Program-made: the position numbers and the translations under genes
The notes under the pieces: generated by a model
Databases searched by the model: none
What the model was told of the DNA's origin: nothing
What the model saw: the letters and a program-made list of their open reading frames with translations, nothing else
Assembly (NCBI GenBank): GCA_014871385.1
Contig: CM026426.1
Location: 98,358,861-98,422,860 of the forward strand
Length of the DNA: 64,000 bases
Reading direction: 5' to 3'
Source of the DNA: Ceratodon purpureus
Lineage: Eukaryota > Streptophyta > Bryopsida > Pseudoditrichales > Ditrichaceae
Shown here: positions 46,520-59,450 of the stretch, piece by piece
How positions within the stretch are numbered: position 1 is the stretch's first letter
How the letters are laid out: each line of letters starts with the position of its first letter

Positions 46520-49500
46520 CTAAAATAAAGAAGAAATCATGAAACTACTCTAAAACACGTCAAGGATAGTTCATCAAGTAGTAAAGAATGTTGCATGTTT
46601 TAAAAGAAATATAAATTAGATTGCACGCCATGTTTTATAAAGATTTTCTCTTGAAACTTACACTAATCAATTTATGAATGGACACAATACTTTTTCCTAT
46701 ATAAATTATTATATGGAGTTATTTGATGTCATATTTTGTTTTAAAAACATATGGGATTAACAATCTTACTCTTGAATGAATTTAAAAGCATGTATGATTA
46801 TAATAAGACATGTATATCTATTCTCTACAACAAATCATTGGTGCCTATACCGTTGATCAAATTCATCTCTATAAGCAATTCTAATATATAATTGTAGAAA
46901 ATACATAAACATCTATTCTATGAAGGTACTTCTACATTGAAAAATTAATTAAATATTCAAAATAAAGAGAATGATAATAAGATCATAATATTTTAATTAT
47001 ATGAAAATTTTAATAATAAGCATACTTTGTTAAATATGAAAAATCATATGACAAAAAACTTGAATGCATATTAAAATGTACAAGTTAAGAAAGTTTAAAC
47101 ACACATAAATATTCAACATTTCTAAAATGAGCAATAGTGTCGTTGCATTGATTTTAATTTTTAAGTTCAAAACGTACATTTTATTGATATATTAAATTAT
47201 AGGTAGCTTTTTTAATTTCAAGATTTTGAAATATAAAGAAATATTATGAATGCATTATAACGTTCATTGCATTTAAAACATGCAATAAGAAGAATATATC
47301 AAATATTACATTTAATTAAATGATGAATATTGTAAAATATATAAATTATCCATTGTAGTAAAATATATTGCATGTTCTAAAAAAACACATGAATTAGGTC
47401 TCATGTTAGTTTCTTGTAAAATTGATTAGTGAGTGACACATTGACGGACATTAGTTTTTATATTGTAAACAATATAGTGTATATAATTTGAGTGCAATAA
47501 CTTTTAAAATTGTCACTTTGTAACTACTTGTACATGCACATCCCTCTTGTGCATTCTTACAGAATATTTGAAGCCAAATTTATAAAATATTTATCATATT
47601 CATATTCATATTCATATTCATATTCATATTCATATTCATATTCATATTCATATTCATATATATATATTTTATTTTATTTATTTACTATTTGAATGATCAT
47701 GTTTCTAACATGTTGATTCTTCCCTATCCTTCTTTGTTGATTGCCCTCTTCAGTTTTATTTGACTCAACTCAAGGAATCGAGTTCAAAGTAATAATCACA
47801 TATAATCTTGAAGCAAATACTAAATACAAATTATTACATACACAAAAACAAAATTATGTATTTAGTGGTAGCTGCATATATGATTGAGGTTATACACCAC
47901 CATATTAAATTTTTACAATATTTTAAAAATTGCTCTAATGAAGAAATAAAATACCCCTAAAATTTTATTTGTTTAAATGTTTCACAAGTACCAGCCCCTT
48001 GCATGCATTTCTTAGCGGAAGTGATCTGTAAGGGCTTTAGGGATTATTTCCTGAACTCAATGGTTTCATAATGTTGTAGGGTTTCGGCAAGACATGAAAG
48101 AACTGAAGATGCTCAAGGACCTCACAATTGATAATGTTATCGACAAGGGTAAGCTTCCATTTACTTGAGCATTGATTTAGAGGAGTAGTTCGAAGGGAAG
48201 AAGGGTCCACTGTACAAAGGGGTATAGTAAATTATTGAAATTGGATGATCCAGTATTACAAATTAGATGTTTTAGATGTTGCTCCAAACTTAAAAATCTG
48301 TTAAATAAAAAATCTTACATTAAAATGGTAGTTTAGTCCTGGTATGTAAAAGAACAAAATGATGTAGCATCATAAATTTATAGATCTTTAAGCATTGTTT
48401 ATCATCAACCATTAGTAGTAAGACAACCTCAGGTTAAAGGGCATATTAGAAATGAAGCTTTTGGTGTTTAGATAAATACTTCTTTCTTAATATAATAAAC
48501 AGATGTTCCATTTGGATTCAATTTGTCAAAAGTTTAAACTTTAACATACTAAACATTTTAGATAATTTTTTATAGAATTTGATAAATTTAGATTCTATAA
48601 ACCATGGTAGAACTTGTTGTTTTATACAACATGCACTACACATACATATAAGTATACATTCTATAAACACATCTTTTGACCTAATTCTACTCAAAACAAG
48701 ATACAATATCTTGTATATTTTAATTCATGTACGATGTAAGGTAAAACTTGGTTTCTATGATATTGTAAAACTTGGTTCCTATGATATTATAAAACTTTGT
48801 TTCCATGATATTATATGAAAAGAATGCAAAGGTTCTTAAGGATTGGATGTAAAACGAAATTAATAATGATTAAAGGCTTTGTTGTTTAAAATATGATTGT
48901 TTAATCATTTGACTTACAAAATCTTCATTTAAACAAATTCAATATGTTTGATTCAAATGTAAATTTGAACATCTTAATAATTACAACTAGACTCTATTGC
49001 TTCTACAAGACACATCACATCTTCTAATTTGTTTTTTTTTGGCCAACATGTGCTTTTGAAAGTTTATGATCTGCGATTTGAAATATCATATTTGAATTAT
49101 TTTTATATCCTAGTGTATATCTATCTTATCTCCCTCAACATAGCCATATTCAATCTTTACAAGAATCTGTCATCATCTCCATCTTCTTCTTTAATTACAA
49201 ATTTTTTCTTAAGTTTCAAAAATACTTTGTCTTTGGTTTTTCATACTCAGTGCTACATTAGACTTTATTGAAGAAGTGCATCTATTGGTCAATTTTATTT
49301 TTCTATAACATAGTTATTCAGAACAATAAATGAGATGCTAAATCTTTATTAAAAATTACTAAAACAATTTACAAGGATATTGTATTAGTTACAATGCATA
49401 TATCAGAAAAGTAGTCTATTAGATATTTTAATTCAAAGAAAAACTTCCAACTCAGAATATGATTTAAAAATTAATGTAATGTCTAAGGAAATCAATCAAC

Positions 49501-52500
49501 ACATTATAATTGCATTTAGCCAATATTTAATTCAGATTTTACACATTCATATTTTCATAAGTGCAGTTCATATATAAAATGTCCACAATAAATTAGACTA
49601 AATAACCCAAAAAGGGTTATTTTAATATGTAAAGAAAGACTATCTAGATATATTGTACCATATGGTGTGAGCAATCAACTATTTGTAAATGATTGACAAA
49701 AGTGTATCTAAAATGTTCTATAGCACTTTGCTTTATTGCTAATGTAGAGATGGAAGTTAAAATATCCTAAAAATGCTTTAATTACCCTAGAAATGGGCTT
49801 GAATAAATGATGACATTACATTAAAAAAAAGCTTAATACCAAAGTGTTGTGGTATCTTAAAATGAAATTGGACTTCACTATGGTCAAGTTTCTTATCCAA
49901 CTATTGATTTAATCTTCAAAAAAGTGTTGCCATATTGGCAACCATCTAATTATTTCACCTATACAATTCTTTATCGCAAAAGTCTTGGTTGTAGTGCAAA
50001 CCCTAGCTCAACAAGAGCGTTTTTCTTTGCCATTAATATTATTACATTCTTTTAGGATTAATGACTAGTGGACTTCTTCACCAAGGTCAAGGTGGCTCCC
50101 AAACACATTTTTTTACGAAATTAGTGTTCCTTAAAGCTTTGACTTTTAACATTGAATAAACATGTTTCTTACAAGTAGGAACTTTGATATTATTCATATA
50201 AAATGAGCCTTTACAATTATTATTCAATTTGTGACATCCGTTTTTAAAGTTGTTTTCATATTTGTAATAAAGTAACTAAAAAATCACAAATCAAAACAAA
50301 TATGGAGTAAGAATATGATTGATCTTGGTGTAGGTTTCTCTTCTTATATTTCATTCTATGTATTAAAATTGAATAATTGAAATTTTACAAAATTGAAGTT
50401 TAGGTTCAATTTGACGGATGAACTAAATTTTAGATAAAATATATAACTCAAGAATTTGGTCGGAATGTTTGAACCATGATGAATTTTTTAAGGAACTCTA
50501 AAAGCAACAGAGAAAAAAAAAAACAGAAAGAGAAGAATAAGATAACTTACACTTATACAATTTTTGGATTCAGATTTTCTTGCAATCCAAAGTAAAAATG
50601 GATAAGGATTTAATGTGAAATCATCTTGATTTTACACATAACAAGTTAAGAATAAACATGATAAAATATTTTATTCAAGTTTAATTAAAAATAAACTAAG
50701 CATGTAATTGTAGGCATCGTGCAAACTAAGTAAATATACAAATTAAAATATGTGTGCGAAACAGTTTAATACTGAGCTGCCCAGGTGGCCTCCACCACCA
50801 TATAATGCAAACCATTACCATCACACTACCATCACAGTGTTCTATCCACTTCAAAAGAGTACAAACACAATGACAAGATGGTCACAAGTGCATGGACAGA
50901 GCATGCAAATACAAGAAGCAAGTGGCAGTAAAAACACATCCCATTAGTGCCGGTGACCTGTATAGTACCCACCAATAAGTTTACGTTCGTTTTAGCTTTT
51001 CAATTGAAGCATATAATTGTATCTATTAAAAATATCAATGTTAATATTAACATATATTAAACCATTTGAATTGTGAAAATTTACATATTTGAACAATTTT
51101 TGGATCCAATATTATAAACATGTATAATTTATACTCAATTTGAACATTTTTTAAGTAAAAACTTTAAACATTGATATTTTAGTAAATATGATATCAAGCC
51201 TCATGATTTTTTTTCTACATGATTCTACAAAGGATTTGCATTCTTTCATTGAAAGTTTTACAAACCATAAGTTACAAAATCTGTATTCTTAGTTGTTTGA
51301 AGTAAGAGTAAAAAATGTAGGTTTGAGTTCAAATAAAAATAGATTTAAACAAACCTTTTATTATCAAAAAATTGATTGTGTGTATTGTTCATCTTGTGCA
51401 CTACAATTTGTCTAAATTAGACTAAAAACTAATCAATTTTGTAATTTATATTGGCAGTTCTTTGAAAAGTTGGATGAACGTAAACTTGTTGGTGGGAACT
51501 GTAGCACCGGTTATAGAAATACTCATAGTTGCCAAAGACCTCCATTAGCCTAAAATATAATTTATAGAAATTAACCTACTTTGTTTATGTCCATTATCAA
51601 TTATAACTATGGAGAGAGAAATCTTTAGATTGGATGAGCACACAATAATTTTGACTAATTTTGAACCATTGTTACTTAGTGTAAATGTCATATTATCGTC
51701 TGATCTTTCATAAATTAGCCATCTTGGAATTACCAAACCACATACTACCTAAAGATGTGGTTGAGGATACGTGCAGCTAAACCTATGGCTCTTTCATGAT
51801 AATTCTAGTAATTGAGATGTCCATACATGATTACAGTCATGTTTTAGCAAATATAGTTGATGCATGTAGAACTGAGTCTATTAAATTTGTTTTGTAGGTT
51901 TTTTGGACTCAATCTTGGTGAGTATCTCAAATGTCCATTTCCTCACATGAACTTCAATATCTTACAATATTTCCCTAGAACAAGACTACATGACATCCTT
52001 TAGCCTCCCTGTTTTTATGGAAGCTTCTGATGTTCTCTTTTGAAGTCAAGTTTGTGAAAAAAATTTAAGAAGACCAGCACCATTTCCATAACAGCAATTT
52101 GAGTGAAATTATGTAGCCATTGCGATGCTGCCAAGTTTTCTCTGGATGTGCAGCTGACCAACAAATATGTGTTGTCCATTTGAACTTTGACAACAGTGTG
52201 CAGCTGATGCACTGACTAATATGACAGTTGTGTTTAGTGAAATTCAAAGGTTATTATGTTGATTGTCTGTAAATTCCAAATAGCAGATTTTATATGTCCA
52301 GGAATTTTTTTGCATTATGTATCTTAAGTCAATAACCTCAATTGTCCGATAACCTAGTTTTGTTTGCATTTGGTTTTTGTTGATTACAAGTGAATTGGAT
52401 TTTCTAATGCAATGTGGGATGTGTGCTGAGATGAAAAAACTCACTAATCCCTTCAGGGTTATGAAGGCTGGAGGAAAATACATGTTGGTAAGTGCTAATA

Positions 52501-55051
52501 GTTCAATTGTTTTTGCAAACTTTCTATTAATGATGGGTATGTTCACTGCAAACATAGGTTACACTGAAAATGGTACAGAGTGCGTATTTAATTTAGATGT
52601 ACTGAAATCTCTTATTTTTTCATTGATGTTTTCACTGGAAAGTGCTTTTCTACCCTTGAATACTGACAGGAATTACAGTATAGTACTTATGTATAAATTT
52701 TTGATGCAAGTGAGGTGCTAGAGGCTTCGAGCATATCAATGTAAATAGACACTAAATACAATTTTTGGTAAAGGTTTTATCTTTGCATGATGACAGTTCA
52801 GTTACTTACTGGTCAATATGTGCACTCAAATCAGATTACATACGGCAATCCACTTATTCGCATGCCTTGGCTCAAGACTCTACCTACTCCATGGAAGTCA
52901 ATCATTCTACATGTTTTCCGTAAGCGGTGAAATGATTCAATTTTCACATAATAATCCATTATTAGGTCATGCTCTAATTCAGTAGGTCCTGATCATAAGA
53001 CATATTAATGTATCCAAGCCTTGGAATAAATGAAAGAAAAGCAGATCTATTCTGAAAACTCTCTGTTCTTCTTAGAGCAGATGGACATCAGTATCCTAAT
53101 CACAACAATTTTTATTTGCATGCACAGCAAGGCCTGGCTCACCCAAAGCTCTGAAGCCATCACCAAGAGACATTCTTGAACCAGTGTATATGTTAGAGGA
53201 TTTGACACTTGGCCCCCAATTCAACCTTGATGACCCTGATTGGCATTACATCTACATCTGTACAAAGGTATCATTATTTTATTTTATTTTATTTATTTAT
53301 TATTTATTTATTTTTGAGACAAAGGTATCATTAATTTGGAAATTAAGATCACAAAATTTGTAATAAACTGATACAAGAACCCAAAGAGCTCTGCTTGGAT
53401 GTAAAATACAATCATATTCAAGAAACAAAGGCGTTTAAATATCTATAAGATTCAAATCTGGATGTTTTCTGACTCTTCAATATTAAGGTTACTTTCTCGT
53501 TACGGTGAGATTATATTAAAGCAGATATGCCTTAACTCCTAAAGGACAGATAGCCCCCTGAGAGCGTTTTTAGAATTTGGGCATGTACCTGTGACTTTAT
53601 TTAGATCAAGATCTTTTGAAACTTTATGTGAATGTTTGTCGTAACAAGGACTTTGAGTGAATCTATTTATTTTATTTATTTATTTATTTATTTTTCCATT
53701 TAGATTTTTAAAAATTAGTTATGGTACCCAAAGTGAAATTTTCTGATTGGTGGGCAACTTGGGCAGCCACGCTAAATACATCTGTTACCTATGAGCTTAT
53801 TTCTATAAATACCTAATGTTGTAATCTTTGAGATTTCCCCAAAAAGAAGTTCTGTCAATATAAAGTTTTCACTCTACAAGATATCATAGTTTTCTCACTG
53901 TTTTCGGGCAATGTACTAAAAAACTACTTCTTTCATTCATAAAAGTTGAAAAGTTTGTTTTTTTAATTTTTTTTTCTTTTTTGCACTTAAAGGATGGACA
54001 TCAATCTTTACTTTGACCGTTTGGATTGGGACTTTATAACATAATGAAATTTCTAGAAAAGAAATATGAATTAACATTCTTTTGTATGCAACTTAATAAA
54101 AATATTGTTTTCAACATGCTAACTTGTCTTTTGTGTGTACTTGTTTTTATAAAATTAGCTAACTTAGTTGTCTTTGTCATGAACCAAAACCCCACAATCC
54201 ATAATGCAAAAATTGTATTCAAAAAGTTTGTTTTTAAATTACAATCGCTATAATCTTCTAATCTCTATAGTCAATTTTGATGAAATTTATTGAACTATTT
54301 ACTACAATAATCTAATTGAATATCTTACGGTTAAAATTAGAAATTCATTTTAGTCATTCATGCTTTTTATATTGGAGATGGTAGTTTTGATACATTTTTT
54401 TGGTGAAACATAGTCAAGGAACTTTAGGGGTTAACCCCTAAAAAAGAAAGATAATTATTCTTAAACTCTTATCATAACTTCCATGCTCAAGATTGTATCA
54501 GGGCTTTTTCTCTTATCGGTCTTGAAGCTACATTCCTTAATAGTAACACAACACAAAACAGGTTGGTAAGAGCTGCAAGAGTTAAATAATATAATCTACA
54601 TCTTGATGCTTGAGCTTTAAAAGGAAAAAAACACAGTTTATATAGGCTAAGAATTCTATGGAATTATTAATGAATAATTATTAATTCTATGAAATCCTAT
54701 GGAGTAATTGATATTTTAAGTTTATGCTTGTTATATTTATTGATTTTTCAATATTATCTGAACTTCAATCCACACTTAAATTTGAAATAACACATCTCTG
54801 AATTATTTTTAACTTCAACAATAGTCTAGGTTTAAAATACCTGTGTTGTAAATTAAGTTTATGCGTCATGATAAAAAAAAGGACATATTTGCAAATTGAC
54901 TATAGTGTAGTTAGACTTGACCTTGTTTGTCTCCTTTGTTGCAATGAGATTAACATATAACATTGGACTACAGGAAAATGAAGATACGACAAAACCACCT
55001 CCAAATAAAGCCAAAAAAGTGCTTGCAAGCAAAGGTGGAAAGGAAAAATAG
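44729..55051 (+). CDS. EEF1A-type/METTL13-like SAM-dependent methyltransferase (host gene)
   Basis: Eight exons by eye: 44729-44945, 45095-45217, 48080-48148, 51898-51917, 52431-52487, 52835-52919, 53128-53267 and 54974-55051, all phases agreeing, giving 262 residues. The N- and C-termini are Lys-rich (MAPKKKGGAKKGKG; ASKGGKEK). The core is a class I methyltransferase: EEYWNNRYTKHPEPFDWY entry, SAM motif MNVGCGNGLLGEEM, acidic VISIDNS, then NVIDKGFLDSIL and VMKAGGKYMLITYGNP. Relatives methylate lysines or the N-terminus of eEF1A, or are uncharacterised plant enzymes; the substrate is not shown here. Introns reach 3.7 kb. Exon 4 is only 20 nt. The start of exon 5 is uncertain: a conserved-looking stretch QCGMCAE just before 52431 lacks an AG acceptor in phase. 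The donor of exon 7 is duplicated. Confidence 0.85.
46471..46517 (+). repeat. (TAA)n microsatellite, intron 2
   Basis: About fifteen uninterrupted ATA/TAA units lie in intron 2 of the host methyltransferase gene. Confidence 0.95.
47594..47660 (+). repeat. (CATATT)n microsatellite, intron 2
   Basis: About ten near-perfect hexamer units are followed by a TA run, in the same intron. The remaining intron sequence is AT-rich with no recognisable gene. Confidence 0.93.
48149..51897. other. Intron 3 of the host gene, AT-rich
   Basis: This 3.7-kb intron leads into the 20-nt exon. No coding pattern or family is recognised. The phrase (G)TTTCTATGATATTGTAAAACTTGG recurs in diverged form about three times near 48745-48820. 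Confidence 0.6.
53262..53333 (+). repeat. Retroposed (TTTA)n tail with 15-bp duplication over a splice donor
   Basis: ACAAAGGTATCATTA occurs at 53262-53276 and again at 53319-53333. Between them are 42 bp of TTTTA/TTTA repeats ending GAG. This looks like a heavily 5'-truncated LINE or SINE insertion with a target duplication covering the exon 7 donor. A slippage duplication is the alternative. Confidence 0.65.
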
Positions 55052-55319
55052 TAATTTTAGCCATTAATATATTGGACAAGACGCTTTCTATAGAACAAGT
55101 TTATATGAACTCCATTGTATTCAGCAATTGTTTTTGTTGTTGAAGAAATCAAAGAAGATTTAAAAATTCATTGACCACATAGACTATGCCATGTTGATCT
55201 CTGGAACACATACAACTTTGTAATTTTCATCTAATTTTTACAATCAATTTAATTCTTTTTACTTATAATGCAAATTGAAAGGCAATTTTCTTTGCAGTTA
55301 ATTTTTGTTACAGTCACTA
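55052..55319. other. 3' region of the host gene
   Basis: AT-rich DNA follows the stop codon, probably 3' untranslated region, up to the LTR remnant. No canonical AATAAA was confirmed. Confidence 0.5.
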
Positions 55320-56151
55320 TGTTAACTCATTAGGTGCAAAATCGGGTCACGAAAAGGCCGTGTAAGCGGCACGTGAGAAAAAAAAACAGGCGCTGCCCGC
55401 GTACTTTTTGACATGGCACCGGCTGTGCCACCGTGGTGCCAGCAACCGCCATGGGGGCTCGAACCAATGACCTCCGAGCGAGGCATGTGGAGGGCACAAT
55501 CTACAGTGCCGGACTAACATCACCTGCCCACTTGGGACCAAACCCCGAGACAAGTCGTTCATGTCTCAAGAATTATTCCGAGAACCGTTAATCACAGTGC
55601 GCCACGCAGTTCTGTGCGGGCATCGACTCTGGCACCCGCTGCCAGCGACAGTGCGGGGGGCAGCAGGGAGTTCACCTAGAAAAGGCAGGCTTACACGGCC
55701 TTTTCATGACCCCAAATTACACCTAATGGGAGATTCCGTAATCTCCCCTACCTTAGCTCCCTTTAGCTCTCTTTCAGTTTTCATCCTTGTCCCCGACAGT
55801 CATCCTGCCGACTAAATGAACTTTGTCACAGCCAAGTGGATGAACTCTCTCACAACCAGTTGGACGAATTCTGCCAATTTTCAGGGTTTTAAGAGGCAAC
55901 TTTAGGGTTTCCTGTAATCATTCTACACTAGAAAAAGTAGAGTCAAAGAAGTCTAAGAGCTGCTAGGAGTTGCTGTACCATGTTTTGGAGCTGTTTTGAC
56001 CCATTTTATACAGTTTTTACCTCTTTTTCACATGTATTTGTATGTTTCTAGCATTCTATGAGTGTTTTGAGCGCCTAGTTCAGTTGGGTGTTGTTGGGGT
56101 TTGATGGGTTTGTAAAGGCTAGGGTTTATTGGTTAAATCCTCCCTTTACCA
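55320..56151 (+). repeat. LTR of the gag-only family, split by a small inverted-repeat element
   Basis: TGTTAAC at 55320 and CCTCCCTTTACCA ending at 56151 match the LTR borders of copies A and B, and the middle aligns (GTAATCATTCTACACTAG and onward). A 395-bp element interrupts it near its left end. It is more diverged than the copy B LTRs, so older. No gag follows it, and the bases on its two sides do not form a target duplicate, so it is a remnant rather than a clean solo LTR. Confidence 0.75.
55331..55725. mobile_element. MITE-like inverted-repeat element
   Basis: The 37-bp ends starting TAGGTG and including GAAAAGGCCGTGTAAGC are inverted copies of each other (about 5 mismatches). The interior is GC-rich and non-coding. 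On the minus strand it contains GGTTCGAGCCC, close to a tRNA-type B box. The target duplication is unclear (AT or TA). The family is not assigned. Confidence 0.7.
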
Positions 56152-56159
56152 TTTGACAA

Positions 56160-59100
56160 GCTCCACAAAATCAGAAAAGATCTGCAAAAAGCCTAAAGGC
56201 CAGCACGGTTAATTCCAAGTTGCAACAAATTCTAGACAAAACCAACGTCACCATAACCTTGTCCAAGTTACTAAAACTGAGTCCTAAACTACAACATTAC
56301 CTGCAACAAGCCACGGTGACCAACACAACTGCGGACCTTGTAGTCATCAAAGTCAATGCCACTACACTCTCGACCCAAACGCAGCGGTAATTCATTTACA
56401 ATTGGAAAGCCATGAGCTGACGAACGTCGTGGTCAACGGAGGCTTAGGGGTGAAAGTAATGAGCAATCACTTACGGAAACACTTAGGATTACCACCCTCA
56501 AAGACTACCAAGTTCATATTGCGCATGGCAAATGACGACCCTGTCACCCCTTTGGGAATCTTGGCCACCGTGGCTATCACTAGCCACGGCGCATCTACCC
56601 CGGCAACCTTTGTAATCATCGACATGCCAGAGGCCTAGAGAGTAGCAATTTTCCAGTGATCTTAGGACGTCCTGAGCTCCGGGATATGAATGCCATCCAC
56701 AATTGGTCACGCAACCAAATGAAGATCGCCGCCAAGGAAAAACTGTTATAATTCCCATGGACAGTTGCATCACTTGGGCCAAAGCCGATCGAATTTGCCA
56801 CCTAGCAGGAATTAATTGGGAAAAGGGACTCTCCCAAGAACAAGAAGCTCTAGTTTTCCACACCAACCCCGAATTAATTCATCTAGCAGAGATCTACTTG
56901 GCTAGCTCGGTAGCTGACTCCGAGAAGATGGATCTCCACCCTGGTTTTCCAAGGAGGTCATAGGGATGGTCACGGTCAATAATACCTAGTAGCCTTGGCA
57001 CTTAAAAAAGAAGTGGTCAACGGTTGGTCCCATGGCGCCAAGGACAAAGTTGAATTTATAAATCTAGAAACCATTGATGACCCCAAGTATGTAAAAATAA
57101 ACGCTGATGCCCCAGACATTGTGAAACAGATAGCTATAGAACTATACCACAAATACCATGACATCTTTGCCTAGAACCACGAGGACCTTAAAGGTCTACC
57201 ATCTACTTTGGCTGAACACACTATCGACCTAGTTTCTGATGCCACCCGGTACAACAACGACGCTATAGGATGAATCTCAACTATGCTGCTAGGGTGAAAG
57301 CGGAATTGGACAAATTATTACAGGCCAAGTTCATATCCTTTGACGATTCAGCTCTTTGGTAGTCCCCGATGCTTATCATACTAAAATCAAATGGAACTTT
57401 GCGCATTTGCGTAGACTTTCGTAAATTATAAGTGGCAACCAAGAAAGACCACTATCGCTTGCCGTACATGGAAGAAATAATCGACGAGGTTGTTGGCCAT
57501 GAAATGTATTCCTTCTTGGATTGTTTTTTGGGATACTACCAAGTAGCCATGGCAGAACAGGACAAGAGTAAGACCACTTTCTCAACAGAATGGGGCCCTT
57601 ATCAGTTTGAGAGTATGCCGTTTGAAGCAAAAAACGCTTCCATGACATTCCGACGTGTCATGGAACTAATTTTTTGCCCCTACCTCAAATAATTTTACCT
57701 CAATATTTGGACAATGGTACAGTGTATGGCAACATGAAGGACCATAACTCTCATCTACGCCAAATCTTCCACGCCTGCCAAGCCAATGGTGTCAATTTGA
57801 ATGTAGACAAGTGCATATTGTACAAGTCGTTGGCATACCTAAACAGGGGCCACCACGGTCCGGACACCACAATCAAGAAGATCTTGTCGGCCAAGTACCG
57901 TTGGCCTATGTTACACAAGAATGTCCACTTGTGTATCAAAAACTCCCACCTCTGCCAAATCTCCACAACCAATTTCCAATACCAAGGCAAAGTGCCCCTC
58001 AAATTCACACCTCCGCTGGGACCCTTCCAATGTTGGGGGTTAGACTATCCGTCCTATAACTTGCCAAGGATACAAGTACATCTTGGTTGCCACAGATTAC
58101 ACCACCAAGTGCGTAGAAGCTAAGTCCCTTAGCAATAACACCGCGGTAGTCACGGCCACCTTTCTCTATGACACTATTATCACACGTTTTGGATGCCCTT
58201 TGGAAATTATTTCCGACCAAGGCACCCATTTTGTGAATAGCGTCATAGAAGACCTCATGGACAATCGTATTATCAAACACGGAACTAGTACGGTGTACTA
58301 TCTACAAGGAAATGGCCAAGCAGAATCCACAAATAAAAAAATCATCAACATGCTGAAGAGGTTTGTCTACGCCAACCAAGCAGATTGAAACGATTGCTTA
58401 CCTACTGCCCTACGGGCATACCGCGTTGCCACCAAGACATCCATTGCCCTTAGCCCCTTTGAAATGGTCTATGGGACACAACCCCTACTGCCCACGTCGT
58501 ATTGACATTCCAATCTTTGAATCCACGAGAGTAGTCACCGCACAAGGTTTTAGCCGCCCCCATCCAAGACATCCATCACTTAGAAGAACTTAGGACATCA
58601 GCCATGAAAAACATCACCAAAAAACAAGCTCTAATTGCCAAATGCTTCCAAGTGTCCCAGCCTATACGTACATTCCAAAAGGGCGATCAAGTTCTTTAGT
58701 GTCCACGGGATCCTAAACTCTGGAAATCCAAGTTTAAGTCCATTTGGCATGGCCCCAATAGTGTACAATTAGTATTATCCAATAATACTGTGCTTCTAGT
58801 GAACAATGCCAACTATGACTCCCAAGCCACAATTGTAAATGCCAACAAGCTTAAACATTACCACATAGCCTCTCCAAAGGCCTCTTCCAGATTAAGCCTT
58901 GGAGATATATACACTGCTCTAACTACCAAGGCCAAAGTCACTATTGACCAATCAGATTCTGAGGACGTCACAGACAACCACGGCCACCACTGAGGCTCCA
59001 AGGAACCCACCCCTTTTGCTAAGGCCACCACTACAAATACCGCCAACAATGGCCACCGCTGAGGCTCCATAGAAACCACCGGTTTCCCTGAAGCCACTGC

Positions 59101-59450
59101 GAGGAACATTGACGACACTCTTGACCACCGAGGACTTCTGAGAGTGGGCCCCACTATTGAAGCTGATGTCACCATGGATTCCTTCTCACTAAGAGCTCGT
59201 CTACAGACAGTGCGGACAATCATCACCACCACCGCCAATTCAAGGGGATTTTTGTGACAACCGAGCCATACACTACAAACATTCCAGACACTCAAGGTGG
59301 TGACCTGGCAGAAACTATTCTCCCAGCTATCCACGTTAGTCATTTGCATGTGGATCTAACCTTTCTGGATGCAACACATGGACACCAGAAGCCAACCCTG
59401 ATGAGAAACTTACTAGTCAAATCAAACAAACCCAAATTTCACAGACAATA
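56160..59450 (+). mobile_element. Decayed Ty3/gypsy pol region
   Basis: This is a fossil of a Ty3/gypsy element. Parts recognisable in order are a retropepsin-like region (about 56400-56640), reverse transcriptase (about 57350-57690, with YSFLDCFLGYYQVAMAE), an H2C2-type and integrase core (about 57850-58400, with GCPLEIISDQGTHF and NGQAEST), then a variable tail to about 59450. It is broken in many places and lacks a recognisable LTR pair of its own. The family differs from the gag-only element, though that family's LTR abuts it. Confidence 0.85.

Noticed and set aside
55331-55725. tRNA gene on the minus strand
   Set aside because: A B-box-like motif is present, but I could not draw a full cloverleaf, and the sequence sits between inverted repeats.
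56160-59450. That the LTR at 55320-56151 and the gypsy pol region form one element
   Set aside because: The LTR belongs to the gag-only family, no matching second LTR follows, and decay levels and sequence differ.
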